This document shows positions 16,494-23,531 of a stretch of DNA of 34,307 nucleotides, in pieces. The stretch comes from SYOC01 sp035575235 (GTDB taxonomy: Bacteria > Desulfobacterota > Binatia > Bin18): NCBI GenBank assembly GCA_035575235.1, contig DATLYA010000268.1, positions 1 to 34,307 of the forward strand, written 5' to 3'. Every line of letters begins with the position of its first letter. Within the stretch, counting starts at the first letter, position 1. A program made the position numbers and the translations under genes. The notes under the pieces are model-generated. The model ran no database searches, was not told the origin of the DNA, and was given only the letters and a program-made list of their open reading frames with translations.

Positions 16494-16527
16494 GAATACA
16501 GTCCATCATAATTAATTTGACCGAATA

Positions 16528-17466
16528 CTATACCTCTTCCGACGCGGACGGCACCGGCACGTCATATTCCCAGGTAAGCGTCAACACGGTCTCACCCCAG
16601 GGTTGGACTACTATCTCGTGCGTCGGCTCGACTTCTGTTGGTAACTCGGGGTGACGAGTGCGAGCTGTAGCAATCGCCCGCGCCAAGAATTCTCCCTGGT
16701 CCAGTGCTCCGGCGCCGTTGCGCTGTAAATCAAACTCAGAGGCCCGGAATGACATCGCCAGTTTGACTCGCATCGCGACGGAACTTCGTGGCGGCGGTGG
16801 CGGCAGAGGTTCATCCTTCACAGGAGGCTCAGGTGCGGGTTGCGGCGGCAACTCCGCAACACCAGCTACCGTCACCGCTTGAGCTGCAGGTTCCACGACC
16901 GGCGCCCGGCCCTCACGTACAGACGCTTCTTCGGCGGCTTCGTACACTGTTTCACGTGAAGCTTCGGTAGCGGGCGGCGCAGCCTCTATGAAATCCTCAT
17001 GCGCACTCTCCGTCTCTCGTTCACCCTTCCGTTTGCGGCCACGACTGCGTGAGCCGCGCCGTTTCCCCCGGCGGTCTTCAGCCTCGCCAGACTCAGCCCG
17101 CGCTTCTTGTCCCGCCTCTGATTCCTCTTCCTGGACAGGACGCGCTGCCGGACGAGCCCGGCGTTCACCCGGCGTCAGACCAAACGCGATGAATTGCACG
17201 TCATCAGTCGCCAATGCATCAAGCGCTTCTTCTGCGACATCTACAGCTTTTTCTTCGGTTCCCGCCTCAACATCGAACTCGGCAATGACAGAAAAATATA
17301 AATTCTTTGAGGGACTATAAGGTCCTGAGCCTGTAGAGACGTCGTGCTCGTAGTAATGGACGCGACTATGACGAAAAGATTTAAACAACGAAGCAGCGGT
17401 ACGGTCCGCATCATCAAGGGACGTCGCTCTCGCTTCAAATACTGCGGTAGTATGAAAGTATGACAT
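16528..17466 (-). CDS. Hypothetical protein, two folded ends joined by a long disordered linker
   Basis: I do not recognise this protein (312 residues from ATG 17466). Residues 1-100 form an alpha/beta domain (SYFHTTAVFEARATSLDDAD, KNLYFSVIAEFDVEAG, DVQFIAFGL). Residues about 100-230 are low complexity: an acidic Glu/Ala stretch, a strongly basic patch (RRGKRRGSRSRGRKRKGER), and a Pro-rich segment ending in PPPPPR. Residues 232-312 form a second alpha/beta domain (MRVKLAMSFRASEFD, TVLTLTWEYDVP). The basic patch resembles RNA-binding disordered regions. The GTG at 17484 is an alternative start, but a well-formed promoter -10 abuts it, so ATG 17466 is preferred. Confidence 0.65.
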   Translation of the reverse strand: MSYFHTTAVFEARATSLDDADRTAASLFKSFRHSRVHYYEHDVSTGSGPYSPSKNLYFSVIAEFDVEAGTEEKAVDVAEEALDALATDDVQFIAFGLTPGERRARPAARPVQEEESEAGQEARAESGEAEDRRGKRRGSRSRGRKRKGERETESAHEDFIEAAPPATEASRETVYEAAEEASVREGRAPVVEPAAQAVTVAGVAELPPQPAPEPPVKDEPLPPPPPRSSVAMRVKLAMSFRASEFDLQRNGAGALDQGEFLARAIATARTRHPELPTEVEPTHEIVVQPWGETVLTLTWEYDVPVPSASEEV

Positions 17467-17484
17467 AATTTTTGGCGTGTTCAC

Positions 17485-17513
17485 TATATAGAACCGTGTC
17501 TATTTTTTCGCAA
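17485..17513 (-). promoter_or_regulatory. Candidate sigma-70-like promoter
   Basis: On the minus strand TTGCGA (17513-17508) and TATATA (17490-17485) are separated by 17 bases. Transcription would begin near 17478, leaving a leader of about 10 bases before ATG 17466. The short leader explains the missing Shine-Dalgarno. Prediction by eye only. Confidence 0.4.
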
Positions 17514-17747
17514 GTGAGTCAACGGATACGACCATATTTTTTCCGGACTTTCCAGTACTGGAGGAACGAGTGACTGGACCTTTCATCTATTTCAGAGTAA
17601 AGTAGACGCACTGGTCGGGGAAACACAGGCCCCTCACGCCGCGACTCTTGTAATTCGGCAGGACGCGGGCGGACCATGCCTCGGGCCTGCATCGGCGGCT
17701 GGTTCCTGGCTCAAGCGGCTATCTGGACCCGCAATGGGTGCGCCGAG

Positions 17748-17806
17748 AAAGGAGGTGATCCAGCATGGACAAATCTACGGTGACCTGTGAGGTGGTGGCC
17801 TCCTAG
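17748..17806 (+). CDS. Micro-ORF behind a full-length Shine-Dalgarno sequence
   Basis: aaaggaggtgatccagc (17748-17764) is a 17-base perfect complement of the usual 16S rRNA 3' end, and it is followed at once by ATG 17765. The frame then reads MDKSTVTCEVVAS and stops at TAG (17804-17806). In the same frame the sequence stays open past the stop (ADVPKKFLWVVVWEDQ and onward into the antisense of the kinase gene). It may be a leader peptide, a small protein with an amber codon, or a chance sequence. The rest of 17514-17901 holds no other gene I can support; another small frame, MPRACIGGWFLAQAAIW, begins at 17676. Confidence 0.3.
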
Positions 17807-17901
17807 GCCGACGTGCCCAAGAAGTTTCTCTGGGTGGTCGTTTGGGAGGACCAGACGCCACCGACGCCCCGACAGCCCGCTCTCACCGGCGGGATGTCTG
17901 C

Positions 17902-19260
17902 TCAAGACGTAGCACTGTCGGGGTTCTGTTGTTGTGCAAGCAAATACGGCGTTAGTGTCGAGAGCAAATTCACCTCTGATCCCAGTTGTTTGCCTACTCC
18001 GCTTAAGAGCCCCATCACCCGACCAACCAGCACGAGATCACTTGGCGCTTCCACGATAGGATCGCGGCGCATCGCCTCAGCCATCTCGGCGTTGAAGCGG
18101 TCTACCATCTCCGGATCGGCATACGATTTGTTCTCTTTTACCGAATGCCCCAGCATCGCTTCTCCAAGAACAAGCAACGTGTCTTCGCCGCCATGTTTCG
18201 TCACAAAGCCGAGCCGGCGGAACGAGGCGACAATCTCTTTGTGATCCTGCCTGACAATGGCTGTCGTCAGCCTGGCCATCTCTACTGGAAATTCAGGGGG
18301 GAGATTTTTCGTCAAACCAAAATCGAGAAAGACCACGCGCGGACCCGGCTGCACGAGTAAATTGCCGGGATGCGGGTCGGCATGGAACAAACCGTCAAGG
18401 AGAATCTGCTGCAGGTAAGCGTCAGTTAATCGCTGCGCCACAGCGCGCGGATCAATGCCCGCCTGACGTAGCGCCGCCACGTCAGTGACCTTGATGCCCT
18501 CCATAAACTCCATGACCAGCAGCCGAGGCGTGGTGTATTCCCAATAGATGCGCGGTACGAGGATGTCCTCGCCACGCGCCGCGAAATTGCGCCGCACCAT
18601 GTCCGCATTGTGGCCTTCATGAACGAAATCCAATTCCAGCGGGATGTAACGGCGCAATTCCTTGACGACGAAGCGAAAATCGTAGCGCGGCTCAAGCTTC
18701 GCCAGCCAGTCCACGAAGAAAGCGATGTTTCGTACATCGAGATCGACCAGCGCGGCGATATCAGGATACTGCACTTTTACGGCGACGCGGCGCCCATCGC
18801 GCAAAGTGGCCTCATGCACCTGTGCAAGTGAGGCGGCGGCGACTGGCTGGGGCGTAAAGAATGCAAATACCTCATGCAGCGGTTTGCCTAATTCTTCTTC
18901 TACACACTGCTGGATGATAGAAAACGGCCGCGGCGGCACTCGGTCATGTAAGCGCGATAAGACCTCAATGTATTCCTGCGGAAGAATATCCGCCCGTGTC
19001 CCAATGAACTGACAGGCTTTGACTAACCATCCTTCGAGTCGTAGTGCGGTGCGATAGATCAATTCGGCGCTGCGGCGATGATGGCGACGATAGCGCGCAG
19101 TTTGATCTTTGCACGCCCATAAACGGCCAGACCACTGAATCCATTTGTAGCCGCCATAGATCCGCGCGACCATGTACGCCACGATGAGAAAACGGCCAAT
19201 TTGCACTCGTCGTGCTAGAGAACGGGGGCGACAGTGATGAGTCTGAAAAACTCTCTCCAT
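17902..19260 (-). CDS. ABC1/UbiB-family atypical kinase
   Basis: This 452-residue protein belongs to the AarF/ABC1/UbiB family, linked to ubiquinone and other isoprenoid-lipid metabolism. Visible marks are the KxGQ-like segment VKACQFIGTRADILPQEY (Lys81 to Gln84), AAASLAQVH at 141-149 (the Ala-rich loop that replaces the glycine loop), the lysine in VAVKVQYP near 162, HADPHPGN at 293-300 and DFG at 313-315. The canonical Gly of KxGQ is Cys here. No C-terminal membrane helices are obvious. I start at ATG 19260; the frame is open to 19431 but that part is not family-like. The 86-base divergent spacer with the gene at 19347 contains both starts. Confidence 0.87.
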   Translation of the reverse strand: MERVFQTHHCRPRSLARRVQIGRFLIVAYMVARIYGGYKWIQWSGRLWACKDQTARYRRHHRRSAELIYRTALRLEGWLVKACQFIGTRADILPQEYIEVLSRLHDRVPPRPFSIIQQCVEEELGKPLHEVFAFFTPQPVAAASLAQVHEATLRDGRRVAVKVQYPDIAALVDLDVRNIAFFVDWLAKLEPRYDFRFVVKELRRYIPLELDFVHEGHNADMVRRNFAARGEDILVPRIYWEYTTPRLLVMEFMEGIKVTDVAALRQAGIDPRAVAQRLTDAYLQQILLDGLFHADPHPGNLLVQPGPRVVFLDFGLTKNLPPEFPVEMARLTTAIVRQDHKEIVASFRRLGFVTKHGGEDTLLVLGEAMLGHSVKENKSYADPEMVDRFNAEMAEAMRRDPIVEAPSDLVLVGRVMGLLSGVGKQLGSEVNLLSTLTPYLLAQQQNPDSATS

Positions 19261-19346
19261 GTATCTTGTCTTTCTCTTCTGCTCTTCTTTTCTTCCACTT
19301 GTCCCGCTATTGTATCTGAATCTGTTGCCGAACGGGGGCGAGAACC

Positions 19347-19961
19347 ATGCAATCCTCCTACGACCATAGCCGCACGGGGCAAGCAGTACGTAAGCTTGGC
19401 GCGAAATTGCTTGATCTCGCCAACGCATCATGGCGCAGGCTGCAAGAACACGAGGCGGTGACGCAAGAAATTGCTAAAGATCCTTTTACCAGCGACGCCA
19501 AGGCGCAGGCCGCGACAGCGGAATTGCTCATCTTTCTTATCCACGCCTGTGACCGCGTTTCAACCGCTACTTTCGCCACAGCATTGCCGGCACGGGCCGC
19601 CAATGTGCTGCGCACTGCCTTTATGAGAAGTCTGGTGAAAGTCACGTTTCCCGCCTTTGTCCGCAACGCCTGTCCCGACGATGAGGCTGACGAACTGGAA
19701 GAGACACAGGCAGACCTGCTGCATCTCTACAATGCCCGCGCGACGCAATATGGATTCTTTTCACTTGGCGGCGCGAACGCCGCCCCAGAAGACGGCTTGT
19801 TCAAACTTGCCGGCATTCGCCTCGCGGAAGCCTTAGAGTGTCCGGATCACGCCGAAATTATCAGCCACGGAGTGGAGATAGTAGTCTCAAGCCTCGTCAC
19901 TTTGCGTGAGCAACTGCCGCTGAAGGAAACTATCGGCGAGTTGCTGGCGGGAACGCGGTGA
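19347..19961 (+). CDS. Hypothetical all-helical protein
   Basis: I recognise no family in these 204 residues. The sequence is rich in Ala, Leu and charged residues, predicting a bundle of about six to eight helices: residues 10-50, 55-85 (AELLIFLIHACDRVSTATF), 90-110, 115-135, and two near the C-terminus (EIISHGVEIVVSSLVTLREQ). Cysteines are few. The ATG at 19347 has only a weak purine-rich leader (GGGGGCGAGAACC). It is divergent from the ABC1 kinase, so the two may share a regulatory region. A 12-base direct repeat gaacgggggcga occurs at 19220 and 19330. Function unknown. Confidence 0.6.
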   Translation: MQSSYDHSRTGQAVRKLGAKLLDLANASWRRLQEHEAVTQEIAKDPFTSDAKAQAATAELLIFLIHACDRVSTATFATALPARAANVLRTAFMRSLVKVTFPAFVRNACPDDEADELEETQADLLHLYNARATQYGFFSLGGANAAPEDGLFKLAGIRLAEALECPDHAEIISHGVEIVVSSLVTLREQLPLKETIGELLAGTR

Positions 19962-19984
19962 AACAAAAAAGAACCGGAGTTTCA

Positions 19985-20118
19985 TGAAGAAGAAGCGGTG
20001 AAACGGAGACAGGGAGAATCGGAGAGAAAAGAGGGAAGGCAACATATTGTACTTCGCCGATTCCCCGATTCGCCGATTCTCCGGTTCGTTCTCCAGGTCT
20101 CTGCGTCTTCGGCTCTCT
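19985..20118. repeat. Short-word tract (gccgattc / gaatcgg) between convergent genes
   Basis: Left part contains gggagaatcggagag; right part contains cgattccccgattcgccgat and tctccggttcgttctcc, giving multiple inverted pairings. It lies between converging genes and is probably a bidirectional terminator. It partly runs into the C-terminal codons of the 20119 gene. Confidence 0.6.
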
Positions 20119-20544
20119 TCAGTCTGTACTCACTGTTCTCTTCCGACTCTTCCCCTTCCCCGCTGATTGCTTCACCTCCCGTTTCGTGTGTGCTTCGTTG
20201 AGCAGCCATTGCCCCTGGCCAATGCCATGCACACTACGAAGTTCTTCAGGCGACAGCAGAGCGCCTTTCCGTAGTGGTATGACGTCCAGCGCCCGCGTAA
20301 GCGCGGCCTCACAGAACTCGAGCAATGGCAGGAGTTGAGCATTGATTTCGTTCAGCGAGGCGTCAAGGAGTGCGGTGTGCGCCGCAGCGAGCGCCGTGGT
20401 TAGCCCCCGCGGACGCGCCTCACGGCTGAGACGCACGGACTTTGCCGCACCTGCCGCCACAGGAGAAGAAACCGGCGCGGTCCCGGCAACGAAAGCGAAG
20501 TCGAGTTGGACCTCGTGGTGCGTCTTGCCGTTTCGCTCCGCCAC
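20119..20544 (-). CDS. Hypothetical protein downstream of holA
   Basis: This unrecognised 141-residue protein starts 12 bases after the holA stop on the same strand, so it is very likely in an operon with it. Residues 10-30 are Ala/Val-rich. Residues 45-95 form helices (TTALAAAHTALLDASLNEIN, AQLLPLLEFCEAALTRALDV). A short motif LLSPEELRSVHGIGQGQWLL is the most distinctive part and would be the best query for homologues. The final 20 residues are Lys/Arg/Ser-rich and coincide with the edge of a repeat tract, so the original C-terminus may have been altered. Confidence 0.6.
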   Translation of the reverse strand: MAERNGKTHHEVQLDFAFVAGTAPVSSPVAAGAAKSVRLSREARPRGLTTALAAAHTALLDASLNEINAQLLPLLEFCEAALTRALDVIPLRKGALLSPEELRSVHGIGQGQWLLNEAHTKREVKQSAGKGKSRKRTVSTD

Positions 20545-20556
20545 AACTTGTCTCCT

Positions 20557-21570
20557 TTAGGACCGCCGGGCGCACATCTCCAAGATCAAGGCGTCAAATA
20601 ACCCGGCGGGCGAAGAACGGGAAGATTTCAATATCAGATCAAGCGAGGCCGCCTTATGCATAAACTGGCGCAAATCATTCACAGAGTACATCTTACTCTG
20701 GCTTAGTAACGCGCGCAGCCGCTGCCCACGCACGCCAATCTCTTGTTCGATCTGCGCTTCTGAAGCGCCGCTGCTCAATAAGTCTTTGACGCGCCACAAC
20801 CTGCGGAAGTGAGCAACCAAAGCATGGAGAATACGTAGAGCTTCGTTCTCATTTGTCAAGACGCGACGCAGTAAACTCAAGGCGCGTTGTCGGTCTCGTT
20901 GCCCTAACGCCTGCGCCAGATCAAAGGCGTCGTACTGATGAATCTCGCCCACGCACGCGGTTACATCTTCAGCGGAGATTTCCTTCGCTGGGAATACAAA
21001 AGCAGCGGTTTTCTCAATCTCGGCCGCCAGCGCCAGCAGGTCAGCGCCAATTAAATCGGCCAACAGGCGCGCGGCCTCTTCACTCAATGTGACTCCACGT
21101 TCGCGCGCCAGGCGCAGCGCCCACCCTGGAAGCTGGTTGGCGAATGGAGGACGGAACTCCGCTGCAATCCCGGTTTTGGCGCAGAGGGAGAAAAATTGCT
21201 GGCGAAGATCAACTTTCCCGTGTGCGCAAACAATAAGGGGCTGAGAGGCGTCGCGCAGCGCCGCCGCCGCCAGCCGCTCCCGCTCTGCCGCCTTCAGTCG
21301 TTCCGCACTTTTTAAGACGACAACCTCTTGCGCGGCGAACAATGAAGGTGCGCCCCACGTTTCCAACAGCCTCTCCACAGGATCTTCTCCGGCGTAAAAC
21401 ACGCGCAGGGGAGCATCGTTCATCCGACGGCGGAGGCGTCGCACCGCCTGGTCGATGAGATATATTTCATCTCCGTAGAAGAGATACAGTGGAGCGAGCG
21501 CCTCTTTGTCCAGCCGAGCAAGGATTTCATCCGCGCTAGGAAACGCAGCGATAGGACGACTCGTAGCCAT
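20557..21570 (-). CDS. holA: DNA polymerase III subunit delta
   Basis: Delta opens the beta sliding clamp within the clamp-loader complex during replication. The 337 residues show the family order: YLFYGDEIYLIDQAVRRLR near 28-46 at the N-terminus, VVVLKSAERLKAAE near 83-96, LPGWALRLARERGVTLSEEA near 147-166, DLLALAAEIEKTA near 176-188, and AFDLAQALGQRDRQRALSLL near 214-233 beginning the collar domain. No Walker motif is expected. Length is normal. The ATG at 21570 is plausible with no strong ribosome-binding site. A helical protein of unknown function follows 12 bases later. Confidence 0.93.
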   Translation of the reverse strand: MATSRPIAAFPSADEILARLDKEALAPLYLFYGDEIYLIDQAVRRLRRRMNDAPLRVFYAGEDPVERLLETWGAPSLFAAQEVVVLKSAERLKAAERERLAAAALRDASQPLIVCAHGKVDLRQQFFSLCAKTGIAAEFRPPFANQLPGWALRLARERGVTLSEEAARLLADLIGADLLALAAEIEKTAAFVFPAKEISAEDVTACVGEIHQYDAFDLAQALGQRDRQRALSLLRRVLTNENEALRILHALVAHFRRLWRVKDLLSSGASEAQIEQEIGVRGQRLRALLSQSKMYSVNDLRQFMHKAASLDLILKSSRSSPAGLFDALILEMCARRS

Positions 21571-21600
21571 GGCGGCGCTTGTATAGCGCGGAGACTACTG

Positions 21601-21636
21601 CAAAACAAGAAGGGCAGCCAGAGTGGCTGCCCTTGT
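21601..21636 (-). terminator. Intrinsic terminator after the amidohydrolase gene
   Basis: On the minus strand a perfect stem (agggcagcca, 3-base loop, tggctgccct; 21633-21611) is followed by ttcttgttttgc. It lies downstream of the amidohydrolase stop and upstream of holA. Confidence 0.75.
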
Positions 21637-21658
21637 AGCGAAGAGAAGAACTCTAAAA

Positions 21659-21703
21659 CCTTTTCCCCCCTCCTTCTCTAAAAGGACAGTGAGGAGGGAG
21701 AAC
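21659..21703. repeat. Palindromic repeat, cccctcctt/aggaggg type
   Basis: ttcccccctccttctctaaa is followed by an imperfect inverse (ggacagtgaggagggagaa), a member of the same GC-rich class as those at 9063 and 32373. It precedes the terminator hairpin. Confidence 0.45.
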
Positions 21704-21719
21704 CTGGCAGTATCACGTT

Positions 21720-23432
21720 TTAGCCGCGTCCATGGCGGAGAAGGCGGCCAGGCGTGGCGTTCGTGCATTTGCCGTCTTCAAACGTCACTTCGCCGTTGAC
21801 CATGATCCAACGATAGCCTTCGGCATACTGCACACGTCGCCACTCGCCGGCCGGAAAATCATGGACGATCATTGGTTTTTCAGGAACCATCTTCAGGTTT
21901 TGCAGATCGTACACCACGATATCCGCCGGAGCGCCTTCCCGCAGCACGCCACGATCCTGAAAGCCAGCACACTTGGCCGGCAGCGCACTTAACCGATAGT
22001 GAGCTTCTTCCAGGCTCATGAAGCCAGCATCGCGCACCATCCAGGTGATCATGTCAGTCGGATACGCGCCAATCGTTACAAATTTGGTGTGCGCGCCGCC
22101 ATCAGACACGCCTGGGATGCTGTATTCGGATGACATCAGTTCGGCGGCGTATTCTGGATTCACGTTACGAGCCGGAGTTTCGAACTCAGTCCGCATATCG
22201 TCCGCCACAACGATATCCAGCATCGCTACGATGGGGTGTTTTCCCTCAGCTTGTGCAACCTGCCCAACTGTTTTGCCAACATACTTCTGCAATTTGGCGT
22301 CACCGACTGACTCGATCGTGAAATCAGTGATCGCTCCAGTTACAAACGGAGTCCGGCCGGCCTCATACTCTTCAATCAGCGCTTGCCGCAGCGCTGGGTT
22401 CTGGAATTTCTGTTTGCGCTCCGACGGCGTGCCAAGCGTCATTTCGCGCCATACATCACTGCCATCGAACAGGTTCCAATCTTCGAATGTGAAGTAAAAT
22501 CCTTGCCGCATGGTCGCGGTCTGATTGTAAATGCGATGTCCGCGTCTGTTGGCGTCGTCAATATAGCGCAGCGTGCGGCGATGCAGCGCCGGACGATCAT
22601 CGCGCACGGCTGTGGCGTTGAACAAGACGGGACGTCCGGAGATTTCCGCGAGCTTTTCATACAGCCGCATATCAGCCTTGAAGTCCTCGCTGGCTTGCGT
22701 CAGTTGGATGAAGCCCTCTTTCCGTTTGCCAAGCACTTCCGCAAACGCCAATAAATCCTCTTCCGCCATGGTGTCGGTCACCATGGGGGTCCCATCATAG
22801 TCGCGCTGCACGGAAACAAAACCGTTGCCGAGCCGTTGGCACGAAAAGCCGCAGCCGCCCGCGTCCATCGATTCATTCAGGATCCGTTGCATCTCTTGCC
22901 GCTCTTTCTCGGTAGCTGGACGAGTCTTGGCGGCCTCAAGCCCCATGACCCAAATCATGATTGGCGCCAGAGGAACATAGCTCAGGACATTCAATCCTTT
23001 CGGGGTCCGATCAAGAAAGTTGAGCCACTCAGGAAAGGTTACCCATTCCCATTTCATCCCAGCTTTCATGGAGTCGAACGGAATAGCCTCAACGCGCGAC
23101 ATGGTTAACATGGCGCGGTCACGCAGCTCCGGTTTGCAAGGAGCAAATCCAAAGCCGCAGTTTCCGACCACAATAGAAGTGACCCCGTGCCAACCGGATA
23201 AAGTGCAATATGGATCCCAATTAATTTGGGCATCGTAATGGGTGTGCAGGTCAACGAACCCTGGCGCAACGACAAGGCCGTTGGCGTCGAGGGTCTTCTT
23301 TGCATCGCTTGGGTTGAGCCTGCCAATTTTGGCGATTTTTCCATCTTTAACGCCAACGTCGGTCACTTGTCGTGGATTACGAGCTCCATCGACTACCGTA
23401 CCGCCACGAATAATGACATCGAATTCAGGCAT
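21720..23432 (-). CDS. D-aminoacylase-like amidohydrolase
   Basis: This 570-residue metal-dependent hydrolase resembles the N-acyl-D-amino-acid deacylase family of the amidohydrolase superfamily. The start DVIIRGGTVVDGARNPR is typical. Zinc ligands include His63 and His65 in HTHYD (63-67), and the GNCGFGFAP loop near 90-98 is family-defining. SDGGAHT at 443-449 supplies the conserved Asp and His. GAPADIVVYDL and the small C-terminal beta domain follow (residues about 500-565). ATG 23432 has GGAGGAAC upstream. Substrate is uncertain, as homologues vary widely in specificity. No signal peptide is visible, so it is probably cytoplasmic. Confidence 0.9.
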   Translation of the reverse strand: MPEFDVIIRGGTVVDGARNPRQVTDVGVKDGKIAKIGRLNPSDAKKTLDANGLVVAPGFVDLHTHYDAQINWDPYCTLSGWHGVTSIVVGNCGFGFAPCKPELRDRAMLTMSRVEAIPFDSMKAGMKWEWVTFPEWLNFLDRTPKGLNVLSYVPLAPIMIWVMGLEAAKTRPATEKERQEMQRILNESMDAGGCGFSCQRLGNGFVSVQRDYDGTPMVTDTMAEEDLLAFAEVLGKRKEGFIQLTQASEDFKADMRLYEKLAEISGRPVLFNATAVRDDRPALHRRTLRYIDDANRRGHRIYNQTATMRQGFYFTFEDWNLFDGSDVWREMTLGTPSERKQKFQNPALRQALIEEYEAGRTPFVTGAITDFTIESVGDAKLQKYVGKTVGQVAQAEGKHPIVAMLDIVVADDMRTEFETPARNVNPEYAAELMSSEYSIPGVSDGGAHTKFVTIGAYPTDMITWMVRDAGFMSLEEAHYRLSALPAKCAGFQDRGVLREGAPADIVVYDLQNLKMVPEKPMIVHDFPAGEWRRVQYAEGYRWIMVNGEVTFEDGKCTNATPGRLLRHGRG

Positions 23433-23531
23433 TGCTGTTCCTCCTCTAAGGATTGAACGCTCACTCAGTAAACTGTCTGCACCATGCCACAGGCAAGCGG
23501 ACGCGTCAACTGAAGTAGGAACTCTTCGCCC

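Noticed and set aside
17748..17764. Possible 3' end of a 16S rRNA gene on the minus strand
   Set aside because: The match to the rRNA 3' end stops after 17 bases; the preceding minus-strand sequence does not match the conserved 3' region of 16S, so it is treated as a Shine-Dalgarno.
17813..18244. 143-residue open frame on the plus strand antisense to the ABC1 kinase
   Set aside because: It is a shadow of the well-supported kinase; only the short region before 17902 is unexplained.
22018..22497. 159-residue plus-strand frame in the amidohydrolase
   Set aside because: Antisense shadow of a well-supported enzyme; Ser/Thr-rich composition is typical of such frames.
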